Shown piece by piece: positions 38,008 to 47,300 of a stretch of DNA of 63,444 bases. A model generated the notes under the pieces. That model saw only the letters and a program-made list of their open reading frames with translations, did not search any database and was not told the origin of the DNA. Both the position numbers and the translations under genes were made by a program. This DNA is from a virus. How positions within the stretch are numbered: the first letter of the stretch is position 1; every line of letters starts with the position of its first letter. The DNA lies in IMG/VR virus record IMGVR_UViG_3300020183_000072, positions 1-63,444 of that record. One strand, written 5' to 3'.

Positions 38008-38892
38008 TTATTCTGGACTAACAACCGAAGATGACGAAGCTGATTCGGATGGATTATCTTTTGTTGATTGGTTATCATTTTTTTCCTCAGAAGATGTTTC
38101 CACAATAATGGGTTTTCCATCATCGTCCAAAAACGGCTTAAATTCAACAATATAATCTCCATCTGCATTTACTAAATTTCCATCTTTATCAACAAACTCA
38201 CCCTTTTCATTAATAAATCTACCATTTTCATCAACCAACCTACCATCAGTATCAACTAATTTACCTTCTTTATTAATCAGTCTTAGTTTATCGTCCACAA
38301 ACTTGTACTGGCGTAAAAATTTATTTTCTGGTAGTTTTTCTTCATAATCATTATCTAAGCCATATAACATACCAGCCAAATTCTGAGCTGCTGCTATAGC
38401 AACAGGGTCAGATGCCTTATTTGTATAATCTTCGTAGTTATTAAAATAAGGTTTATTATTCTCTTTATACACCGTACAAGCTGAAACTAAATAATTAAAT
38501 CTGGCATTATCAGCTTGACCTTCTGCTGTATGAGTATCTAAATTAGTTTTTACAGCGATCAGATCCCTAAGCTCTTCTCTATGTTTTTTCATGGCTAAAG
38601 CCACAGTTTTAGCTTCTGATAGTGATATACCACCTTTAGCCAATTTTCTTTCACCCTCTAGAATTTGAGATTGTAGTTCTGTAAATTTAGCCTGTTTAAT
38701 AGCATCCCACAATCCTTGATCTACTAATAGATCATCTAGTTTAGCTCTAACAACAGCTTTAGCCTTTAGTGCTTCACTAAAACTTAAGTTGTATACTTTT
38801 GTGGCCTCTCTTTGATCTTGTAGCGATGGAGACCTGATTAAGAAAGAGGTATCCTTGCCATCTATGGTAACATTAAAATTTCTAGTTTTCAT
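38008..38892 (-). CDS. tail assembly protein candidate with acidic DxDG repeats
   Basis: This 294-residue protein sits directly before the tape measure, where tail assembly chaperones are encoded. The N-terminal 200 residues are helical (TKVYNLSFSEALKAKAVVRA). The C-terminal part has about six eight-residue repeats of the form D-x-D/N-G-x-L/F-V-D (DTDGRLVD, DENGRFIN, DKDGNLVN, DDDGKPII) and ends in a Ser/Glu-rich tail. The repeats could bind calcium or form a short solenoid. Its ATG overlaps the end of the 98-residue gene by 11 bases and AAAGG lies upstream. The chaperone role is inferred from gene order. Confidence 0.6.
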   Translation of the reverse strand: MKTRNFNVTIDGKDTSFLIRSPSLQDQREATKVYNLSFSEALKAKAVVRAKLDDLLVDQGLWDAIKQAKFTELQSQILEGERKLAKGGISLSEAKTVALAMKKHREELRDLIAVKTNLDTHTAEGQADNARFNYLVSACTVYKENNKPYFNNYEDYTNKASDPVAIAAAQNLAGMLYGLDNDYEEKLPENKFLRQYKFVDDKLRLINKEGKLVDTDGRLVDENGRFINEKGEFVDKDGNLVNADGDYIVEFKPFLDDDGKPIIVETSSEEKNDNQSTKDNPSESASSSSVVSPE

Positions 38893-39178
38893 CTGTTGAG
38901 CCTTTCCTATTATTAAAATAATATGTATATTTGTATGATGTTTTTGTTTTTTCCAAATCGGCTAGTGCTTTACGCAGTTGTCCGTTTCCGTTATTTAGGA
39001 TTTGATTTCTAACCTGATCCCATTTGTCTTGAAAATAAGCTTCTTGTTCTGTAAGATCTTCGTCTTCCGTTTTAAATTGTCCCCACAAGTATCCAAAAGT
39101 TTTTTCAAATTCAAATAATGCGCCGATCATGGTGGTCTGGAATCTTTTAGTGAGTATTTTTTTTACATTTTCATCCAT
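38882..39178 (-). CDS. small conserved tail-region protein, possible assembly chaperone
   Basis: The 98-residue protein begins MDENVKKILTKRFQTTMIGA and contains LFEFEKTFGYLWGQFK and ILNNGNGQLRKALADLEK. I have seen proteins of this pattern in other large phages near the tape measure, with no function assigned. It is soluble and helical. It overlaps the start of the next gene by 11 bases. A role in tail assembly is suggested by position. Confidence 0.65.
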   Translation of the reverse strand: MDENVKKILTKRFQTTMIGALFEFEKTFGYLWGQFKTEDEDLTEQEAYFQDKWDQVRNQILNNGNGQLRKALADLEKTKTSYKYTYYFNNRKGSTDEN

Positions 39179-39183
39179 TATTA

Positions 39184-40233
39184 TTATTTCCTACTATTAA
39201 CTAGTAATTGATTTCTTTGTACTGTCAAGTTTCTTTGAACGTCCGGAAGATCCGCATCACTAATTTCACTTCCTGATCTTTTAAGAGCATTTTCTCTTTC
39301 TTTAATAATATGTCGAGAATTAGCATTGTTCAAGCCATAAATATTATATGCTTCTTCTTGAGAATTAGCTTTAACGAATATCTCTCCAGCTTTACCTAAT
39401 TTTTTACCTTCAAGTAGTTTTTCTGTACGATTTTTATTCTTAATTTTATCGTTTTCTCGTCGTTGATAGATCATCCACCCATCGAACATATCATCATCTT
39501 CAATTACATTATCGGGGGGGCATTCTGGATGCTGATAAGCACCATCATACATTTTACTCATAACAACTAGTGTTTTTTGCTCATCTGTCCAATTAATGGT
39601 TGGTTTATCAAATAATCTATCGTTATTTGCTGACCAATAATTTTTCCACACATCACTTTTTGCTAATGATCTGTATGTGGGAATATCTATAGAATTTTCT
39701 GATATAGCGGATGAGAGACGGGTGAGAAGTCCATAGTCTACATTGTTAATATTATCAAAGATTAAATTATTATTATGATTGTATAAACTATGTATTAAGA
39801 TATACTGATGTTTAAGTACCTGACTATATCCTTGTGCTGTTATATGATCTAGCGAATGCCTAATCTCATATTGTCTATTATATGCTAATTTAATATTAGA
39901 TAGTGTTTTACGTATACTTTTTAAAGAATTAGGATTAAGAAAATTATTATACAATTCAACCTTTTTATCTTCTATTTGATTTTCTAGACTCTTTAAGTTT
40001 TCATCACCATTATGTGTCCAAACCCCCATATCAATCAAAGAATAGATAATATCCTCATCTTTTAACCAATCATTAAATTTATTTTCTTCGTATGCTTGAT
40101 CAGCATATAATTCAGCTTCATATTTAATGCTAATATCTGGATATACTAACTTATATTTCTGGTTTCCACATACAAATATATAGAAACCAGATAGAATACG
40201 AGACAAATATATTCCAGTTGTTCTTTGATCCAT
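39184..40233 (-). CDS. unknown tail-region protein
   Basis: The 349-residue product is not recognised. It begins MDQRTTGIYLSRILSGFYIF, is mostly helical and charged, contains MFDGWMIYQRREND near residue 250 and has a basic C-terminus (NAL KRSGSE region, then QRNLTVQRNQ). It lies between the tail tube gene and the two assembly candidates before the tape measure, so a tail assembly or tail-initiator role is plausible. No ribosome site stands out beyond CGGA upstream. Confidence 0.6.
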   Translation of the reverse strand: MDQRTTGIYLSRILSGFYIFVCGNQKYKLVYPDISIKYEAELYADQAYEENKFNDWLKDEDIIYSLIDMGVWTHNGDENLKSLENQIEDKKVELYNNFLNPNSLKSIRKTLSNIKLAYNRQYEIRHSLDHITAQGYSQVLKHQYILIHSLYNHNNNLIFDNINNVDYGLLTRLSSAISENSIDIPTYRSLAKSDVWKNYWSANNDRLFDKPTINWTDEQKTLVVMSKMYDGAYQHPECPPDNVIEDDDMFDGWMIYQRRENDKIKNKNRTEKLLEGKKLGKAGEIFVKANSQEEAYNIYGLNNANSRHIIKERENALKRSGSEISDADLPDVQRNLTVQRNQLLVNSRK

Positions 40234-40272
40234 AATCCGAAAAATTAATCCAGTATCTTTATACTAATCTGC

Positions 40273-41376
40273 TCAAGGAGTATAGGTACTATTAGCTAAT
40301 TGAGTATAGAAACTACCTCCGGAATGAGCAACTACGAAATCATTGAATGTAGAGTAACTATATGTTACACTAACATTGCCACCACCAGTATCACCACCAG
40401 TATAGTTAACACTAGTAAGTTTATTCTTGGTGCCAAGATAGATTCTGGTGCCTTCGCAAGTTTCTAGGAAGATCGTTTGATCTAGTAGATTATGACGAGC
40501 TACGCAACCAGTGTCACTTGCTGTGGCAACTGTAGTTCCAGTTAGACCAGCATAGTAACCACTTTCACTAGCTTGGATCCAGTCACCACTGATAGCAACA
40601 ACTTCGAACTCACTTGTTACTTCTACTGGGAATGTAACGAAACGATGATAAGGAGCAAATGTACCTAGTTCTTGAATAGCTTCACGACCAAAATCGCAAC
40701 TCACAGTGATATTTTGAAAATGCGCACCATAACCACTACCATTACCAATTAAACTATTCACACCACCAGCACTAATTCCTGGGATTTGGCTTGGAAATCT
40801 GCAAGCTCCCATATTAAGATATTGTCTACGACCCACACCAGTTGTTGATAGTGGAGCATCATTATTGCCACTAAAATCTCCGGTGACTACAGTTGTTGAC
40901 CAAACCTTATTATTTCCTACTAGAGTCACATCTTCTGTGAAATTACCATCAACGGGGAAGGTATAACTAACACTACTAACATACATACCAGAGCATACTA
41001 CTGCATTAATCGAATTACCACTAGCGCAAACATTAGTATCAGGATATATCGATAGTCTCATATCTGTACGAGCATTCTGACGACCAGGGATAGTGGGGTT
41101 AACGGCCGTCAAACCTGTAGCAACACTCGATCCTGTTTCTGTTGCTAGAGTATAAATAAGAGGATAACCATCTAGTACTTTATTGAGTGTAACTTCAATA
41201 TCTGGTACTTCTTCTACGTTTTGGTAGATGGCTAATTGGCCCATCTCGAAAACTTGTTCGAGATTAAAGTTGGTTGTTATACCAACAGTTTGTAGACCGT
41301 GAATATGGGTTGGGGAACCAGCAGCTGGGCCTAGTTCAACTTGTTGAATTGCATAGTAAATACGATTATTGGCCAT
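40273..41376 (-). CDS. major tail (tube) protein
   Basis: This is the likely tail tube subunit: a 367-residue, all-beta, threonine- and glycine-rich protein with no sheath gene beside it. It has QQVELGPAAGSPTHIHGLQT near the start and PDIEVTLNKVLDGYPLI, a pattern common in tube proteins of long-tailed phages. GGAG lies seven bases before ATG 41376 (MANNRIYY); the upstream GTG at 41388 overlaps that site and is not the start. Codon usage is more regular than in neighbours, as expected for an abundant protein. The 105-base spacer upstream (41377-41481) is AT-rich with a TATAGT (41423-41428, minus strand) that could be part of a promoter. Confidence 0.72.
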   Translation of the reverse strand: MANNRIYYAIQQVELGPAAGSPTHIHGLQTVGITTNFNLEQVFEMGQLAIYQNVEEVPDIEVTLNKVLDGYPLIYTLATETGSSVATGLTAVNPTIPGRQNARTDMRLSIYPDTNVCASGNSINAVVCSGMYVSSVSYTFPVDGNFTEDVTLVGNNKVWSTTVVTGDFSGNNDAPLSTTGVGRRQYLNMGACRFPSQIPGISAGGVNSLIGNGSGYGAHFQNITVSCDFGREAIQELGTFAPYHRFVTFPVEVTSEFEVVAISGDWIQASESGYYAGLTGTTVATASDTGCVARHNLLDQTIFLETCEGTRIYLGTKNKLTSVNYTGGDTGGGNVSVTYSYSTFNDFVVAHSGGSFYTQLANSTYTP

Positions 41377-41481
41377 AATTATCTCCACACGTTATTAGGA
41401 AAATTGCAGTAGTTTTGACCTTACTATAAGATACACACAAAGAATAAAAACTATATGTATTTTTTGATAAAAATGGCTAAA

Positions 41482-42441
41482 TTATTCATAAATAATTTCT
41501 ATTGTAGCTCTAACCGAACCTTGATGTAATCTATGATGAGGAGATGCTACCTCCATTAAAACCACATTTTTCCACCAACATTTTCTCCATTTATATTGTT
41601 CTAGAATTTGTGGATAAGTTAATGGATTAGCTTTTAAATCACCATTATAATCTAGTGGATATTTATCGTCTTCAGCTAGTTTATTAGTATTATAAAGCCA
41701 ATGATTCAAATCTTGTTGTAGGCGTAAAATATCTAATAGTTTATTTCTATCATTTTTATTATCAGAAACTATATGAAATAAAACATCTTGCTCTAATATT
41801 AAGCCTTGACTACCAATTTCTCTTGGTCGAGAACGAGACCTAGATAATGATTCTATAATAATACATGGCATTTGTACCCTATGATTACCTCCAATAGCCC
41901 ATTCTCCATCCGAAATTTGTTGTAAATCTGGATTATTAGTATCATAACTCATATATTGTAGAATTTGGAACCACGGAGCATCATTAGCCCTATATACTTG
42001 TACTGTTCTATAACTATAGTCTAAATATACTACAGATGTTGTTGCAATGGGTGAATTGAAGATGATTCTTCCAAGAGGATAATTAATAATAAAATCACCC
42101 AAAGAATAAGGTATCCATGAACCATTGATATAAACTGCTGTTATCCTAGTGGGAGACAGGCTGTTATGAGTTACCCAATGCTCGTAGACCCAGTCTTTTT
42201 TAAATGCTTGCCATACCTGACCATCCGTATAAGAGGGGTCCTCAACGCTCATTAATTGATATGGGGGCCAACCACCATATAAACTACCATTTCCCTGTGA
42301 GACATCCATCCATGCACCAATTCGTAAAAAAGACCAATCTAAGAAACTTTTAAAGTTAGTTTCTATAATATTTAGTAGTAAATCTTCTGTGATATTAGAA
42401 ATACTTTTAAATTGACTATTAAATTCACAAGGATAACTCAT
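41482..42441 (-). CDS. neck / tail completion protein
   Basis: The 319-residue protein is placed between the HK97 gp10-like neck gene and the tube protein. It begins MSYPCEFNSQFKSISN and includes GRIIFNSPIATTSVVYLDYS (a beta hairpin) and an arginine/serine cluster ESLSRSRSRPREIGSQG. A beta-rich middle and the position fit a tail completion or terminator protein that joins tail to head. Its ATG overlaps the previous stop (ATGA). Assignment rests on position and fold impression. Confidence 0.55.
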   Translation of the reverse strand: MSYPCEFNSQFKSISNITEDLLLNIIETNFKSFLDWSFLRIGAWMDVSQGNGSLYGGWPPYQLMSVEDPSYTDGQVWQAFKKDWVYEHWVTHNSLSPTRITAVYINGSWIPYSLGDFIINYPLGRIIFNSPIATTSVVYLDYSYRTVQVYRANDAPWFQILQYMSYDTNNPDLQQISDGEWAIGGNHRVQMPCIIIESLSRSRSRPREIGSQGLILEQDVLFHIVSDNKNDRNKLLDILRLQQDLNHWLYNTNKLAEDDKYPLDYNGDLKANPLTYPQILEQYKWRKCWWKNVVLMEVASPHHRLHQGSVRATIEIIYE

Positions 42442-43076
42442 AGTGAAAAAATCTTTCTTAATAAGTTGTTAATATCTGTTTCTGATGTTTGTATGGCTCT
42501 TGTTATCCAGTTATCTGTTATAGTACCAGCAAATTCTGATGGAACAGACCAACTACCCGAAGCTGGTTTCATTATAGCATACCCCGTTCTAGAATATTTA
42601 TTAGGACCAATAACTATTTCATAGTTGTTTACTAAATTTTGAGTACCATCTAATAGTAACCATTCTAACCAGGGTAAACTATAGCCCCTATAAGTATCAA
42701 TCATATGAGCATATTCTGAATATAATACATCGGATAGGTCTGCTCTAATTAAATTAGCACTAAATTTACTACTAATTTTATTATTACTAATAAACGGCGG
42801 ACTATAATTATATTCTATATTATTTATCCATATATTAATTAATCCATCTATTTTAGAGCCAGCATCAACTAAACCTAAATGATATCTAAGCGTACCTCGA
42901 ATTAAAGAGTTATATTCTGGAGCACTAGTTATAGCTGTGGTAATAATGTTTGGTAAATATTGTTTTAATTCATTAAAAGCATCATTCATAAAAGTCGATA
43001 CTTGAGACAGTAAAGCCTTATTGATAGCGCTAGTAATGTCCTGATTAGATTCTAAAATTTTTATAGAGTATCTCAT
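42438..43076 (-). CDS. HK97 gp10-like head-tail joining protein
   Basis: This 212-residue protein has an N-terminal helix (LLSQVSTFMNDAFNELKQYL), a beta region and a C-terminus with SGSWSVPSEFAGTITDNWIT. The G-x-W-x-V-P-x-x-F-A-G-T-x-x-x-N-W-I-T-R segment is typical of phage neck proteins that follow the connector. ATGA overlaps couple it to the glycosyltransferase gene before it and to the neck gene after it. Confidence 0.65.
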   Translation of the reverse strand: MRYSIKILESNQDITSAINKALLSQVSTFMNDAFNELKQYLPNIITTAITSAPEYNSLIRGTLRYHLGLVDAGSKIDGLINIWINNIEYNYSPPFISNNKISSKFSANLIRADLSDVLYSEYAHMIDTYRGYSLPWLEWLLLDGTQNLVNNYEIVIGPNKYSRTGYAIMKPASGSWSVPSEFAGTITDNWITRAIQTSETDINNLLRKIFSL

Positions 43077-44365
43077 AATTTATTAAGAATAATTTGACAT
43101 TGCTCATATAAATTCCATTTGCCATTAAATGTTTTGAGAGTGCTATCTGTGGGTTTGGCAAAAAACATAGCAACTTCTGAATCTTTATGTCCTCCACCGA
43201 TTACAACTATACATGGACTATTATTAATAATTCTAACACACCATCTCCTTTCGCATCCTGCGGCTCCTTCGCTTATAATACCGTTGTCACTTAATACTAT
43301 TGTTCGTGAACCCAGTCCTACTCGCTCATAATAAAAACTACCCAAATATTTTTTAGCGAATTCTTTTTCTATCTCATTCATCTCATGCCAAGAATATATA
43401 TTTCCTGACCATTTTTTAGATCTAATATTTTTAGCCTCATACACTAAATGACAATTAATTAGACTATTCAAATTATCTCCAGCAACAATTCTTTCTTTTC
43501 CTTGACATGCGTGTTGAAATAATAATAATCGATTAAGATCATATTGTAGAATAGCCACATCCTTCCATCCAGGACCTCTTTCTGGCATAGCATATGCAGT
43601 ACCGCATTTTTTCCATGCTAGATGAAAAGTAGATTTATCTCCGTATACAAATTTATAAAACCAGTCTGAATGTTCATTCATCCACATTGCTATATTTAAC
43701 TCTTTGTAGCATTGTTTTTTATTAATAAGAAATTGCCCGGTTTCGAAATCTATACTATTATCATAATTTAATCCAACATTTTCCCAACAAATCGGAGGTA
43801 ACCAATCTGATCTATCAGATGGTCTTAGATCTGGCCAAAAAATTGAACCATGTTTTTTATACAAGGGTTCGTCAAACAAGAAACTAGGATCTCTTGTAGG
43901 TATATTGTCAGCATCAAGATATAAAACTTCTTCAAATTTTGAGTGTAATACAGAAAACGGTTTGAGTTCCCAACCAGATAGAATCCTGGGATTTAGATTA
44001 TTTTCTTCGCAAAATTGTTTAGCATTAACTGTGTGAATACCAAAAAACGCTGCCAACTCAATCATTTTATTATCCATTTCATAATCATCTAGATACCAAA
44101 ATTCAAATGGTAAAACACACCCTAGTTTACGTAAAGTATAAAAACAAGCAAAAGCACAAGCAAAAAACTTAGCCCCACCAGCCCCTATAACAATACCTCG
44201 TTTTTGTGAAAACTCAGGAGTATGATAAGTCTTTGCTACAAGTTCATTTAGAATGGTCACATGAGCTGTTTGTACCTCGGGTAGTGCTTGCCATTTATCT
44301 GGCATATTACTCAAATCATTGCTATTTAGTTTATTTATCCACCATTCAACACTATAGTTATTCAT
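43073..44365 (-). CDS. GT71-like (mannosyltransferase MNN2-type) glycosyltransferase
   Basis: This is a GT-A fold glycosyltransferase resembling fungal alpha-1,2-mannosyltransferases (family GT71). The nucleotide-sugar domain starts GIVIGAGGAKFFACAFACFY, and the metal-binding DxD is in VLYLDADNIPTRDPSFLFD. Downstream DFETGQFLINKKQCYK and HLAWKKCGTAYAM are also typical. The length of 430 residues is normal. It is embedded between virion genes and coupled to both by short overlaps, so it may decorate virion proteins such as the Ser/Thr-rich stalks encoded just upstream. That target is inference. Confidence 0.78.
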   Translation of the reverse strand: MNNYSVEWWINKLNSNDLSNMPDKWQALPEVQTAHVTILNELVAKTYHTPEFSQKRGIVIGAGGAKFFACAFACFYTLRKLGCVLPFEFWYLDDYEMDNKMIELAAFFGIHTVNAKQFCEENNLNPRILSGWELKPFSVLHSKFEEVLYLDADNIPTRDPSFLFDEPLYKKHGSIFWPDLRPSDRSDWLPPICWENVGLNYDNSIDFETGQFLINKKQCYKELNIAMWMNEHSDWFYKFVYGDKSTFHLAWKKCGTAYAMPERGPGWKDVAILQYDLNRLLLFQHACQGKERIVAGDNLNSLINCHLVYEAKNIRSKKWSGNIYSWHEMNEIEKEFAKKYLGSFYYERVGLGSRTIVLSDNGIISEGAAGCERRWCVRIINNSPCIVVIGGGHKDSEVAMFFAKPTDSTLKTFNGKWNLYEQCQIILNKL

Positions 44366-47300
44366 TAATATTTCCTATATAGGTTCCTGTTGGTTGGGCG
44401 TGGTGCTCGCATCCACAATCTAGTTTAACTGTTAGAAAATCGTTTGTAATTTCAGAAGATGTTTCTGCTGATGGTGCTAAAAGAGGAATATTTTGATATC
44501 CGGGCAAAGCATTATAGCCGGAGTCCACGAAATATTGTATAGTTAATGCCGTTATCTGCCTTAATGGACTCCTTCTAAAAAATCCTACCATCAAATCAAA
44601 ATCGCATGAAGGAAAATTCAAACCTCCAGAATTTGGATAACTTGATGATCTATTTTCAGCTTCCCAATGACTTCCAAGAGTTCCTGCTCCACCAGAATCT
44701 TCAACTGGAACTTTAGTTCTTGATACATTATTTAATGTATTATAAGCAATACTAGTTAATGGGTAGGTTGTATTATTAATAAAATTTGTTTGTAGCAATA
44801 CGACGGGATCTCTCCAGTATATACCCAAACCTAAAGCGTGTCCTAATTCATGTATTAGCACATTCACCCACTCGGTAGCAGTAAAACCCGATCCGGCTGG
44901 TGTTGCTCCAAGGTAATATAAATTCACAATTAAATTAAAACGTATTGGAGTATAATAAATGATAGAAGAATTATTATTTATAATCCATTCCGCAGTATTA
45001 GTCGGACCGGTATCTATACTAACGCTTGCTATCCTACTAGATACTTCATTTACAAAATTAAATCTATCTAATAAAATTCCATTAAAATTAGGAACATTAA
45101 GAACTGTATTAGTTCTAATAATATTAACGACTTCAGGTTTGATAGCAAGTCTAATATTCCAATAATCAGCTGCTGCATTTAAATATGTTCTAAAAGGTTC
45201 AGTAATTTTACTAGTCCATGAGGTTTTATCGAATAGTATAGAATCAGAAGAAGATGAACTGCTACTACTGCTGCTACTACATTCTAAACAAGATGCATAA
45301 TATATTGTATTTAAATCACAAGATATAGCAGTAAATGAGTTATTGTAGGTTGGGGAACAATCTCCAGCGGATAAACAATAGTTATCACAACAACCGTTAT
45401 CTATAGCATTACAATTTTCACCCTCATCCAGATCGATAACCACACACTTGTTTTGATTACAACAAGTAATACATGAACCGTCGTCACAAGTAGCTTCTGG
45501 ATCGTAGTTTGGAGAGTGGGGATTAGTACATCCTGGAATACAAGTTGCTTTGGTGAGTCTAAACTTTAATATACAAGCATTAAATATTGGTGGTACTGGT
45601 CTAGAAGTTGAGGATGAACTACTGCTAGAAATATTTTCACAACAATCAGTATCTGCTATTGGTTTATAATTACTTGAAGCTAATATTACAGCCTCAATCC
45701 AGCTTTCACCAGAGAAATTGCTTTCTATTAAATCAATATTATTATTACTACAATCTGTACGCAATTGATTCATACACAATGTAACATCATTAAGTAAACT
45801 ACCAGAAGTATCCCTATATAAATAAATTTTGGTTGGTGCGCATTGATTCAATCCTATTATTGAGAACCAATTTGGAATATCATCAACTCCACTCTTTGGA
45901 TCTCTATCTACTCTAATATATCGAGTTTTAGGATCGCTCATAAAATTACTAGGTATCTTTAGTAATTCGGGTTGAGCTACTGATTGAGGTTGTAATAATA
46001 CAAATAAGGTATTGGGATACGAAAGCCTAAAGGTATTCCAGAAATCATAATTTTTTTGTACAGTTACAAGAGGATCTATACTTTCATCAATTACAGATAT
46101 AATAACATAACATGGTGTGCTACTTGATGAACTAGAACTAGAACTAGAACTAGAACTAGAACTAGAACTAGAACTCTCTGAACTGCTACTAGATGAAGGC
46201 TCCGGAGGCGGGGGAGGATCTACAATAAAACATGGCTCTCTACCACTACCCTCGTATGATGCTGGACAACCATAATATGATGTTTCTGGAACAGAGTTGG
46301 TGTTGACTGGGTCTGTCCATGTTCCAATCCAGTCCAGTCTTTTTTGCTCATATGGTTGATTGAATTTATCATAAACTATACCATTGGCTAGTGCTGGATC
46401 TAAACTATCAATAAAACTTAAATCATAATTAATATTATTTGCTTGACATTGTTTAATAAATAAGATTAAAGTACCAGCCACTTTACATTGTTGAAGCACT
46501 AATTCATATTCTGTGGGTATACCAGTAAATATATTCTGAGAACATAGAGTTGTTGTATCAAAATATCCATTTGTACATGGGTGTCCTTGAGTAGTCCACG
46601 ATGTTGCTGTTTTAAGATCATCTAAACCAGATAGGTGCAAATAAATTTTATTAAAAGATTGTAATTTTGGTCTTGCTTTACCTTGCGGATCAAATCCACC
46701 ATTAAAACCAAAAGTTTGAAATAAATCAAATGTAGCACTAGGACCGTATTTACCAGTATTAACATTATTGTTGTAAAAATCTGTAGTTGCGGCTCGGTAA
46801 AAACTAAATAGAGGATCATTCAGTATTATAGTAGGAATTGCTAGATCATCATATTCATATAGTGGGCCTGATAAACATGTAGCATCTCCTCCAGGATTAT
46901 AATAGTTTTTAGTAATATAGAGAGGCATTTGAACTAAGCAAAATCTTACGTGTGGAAATTTTTCCCTAAATTTAATCCATTTAGATTCTAATTCTCCGGA
47001 ACTCAGAGCATTTTTAGCTATTATGCTTACTACAACATCACAACAGATACTATCTGATACTGTGTATAATTCACTTGGAATAATAAATTCTTGACTATTA
47101 GATTGTAGTTGTCCTAATGATGTCCAATCAATAATTTGATGACCAGTAGTATGAAATGAACTAACCTCTAAATTAGTGTGAGTGTATGCTACTGGAGTCT
47201 CTATTAAAACTTTGGTATGAGCATCGTTTTGTTCTATAATGGAAGTTTCAAATATTTTTAAATTTTTACTATCACAAATGGAAGCCTTATTATAAGTAAC

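Noticed and set aside
38870-38900. Programmed frameshift joining the two genes before the tape measure
   Set aside because: No slippery heptamer is visible near the end of the 98-residue gene, and the second gene has its own ribosome site.
37972-43076. Tail sheath gene (contractile tail)
   Set aside because: No protein between neck and tape measure has the size or pattern of a sheath, so the tail is taken as non-contractile.
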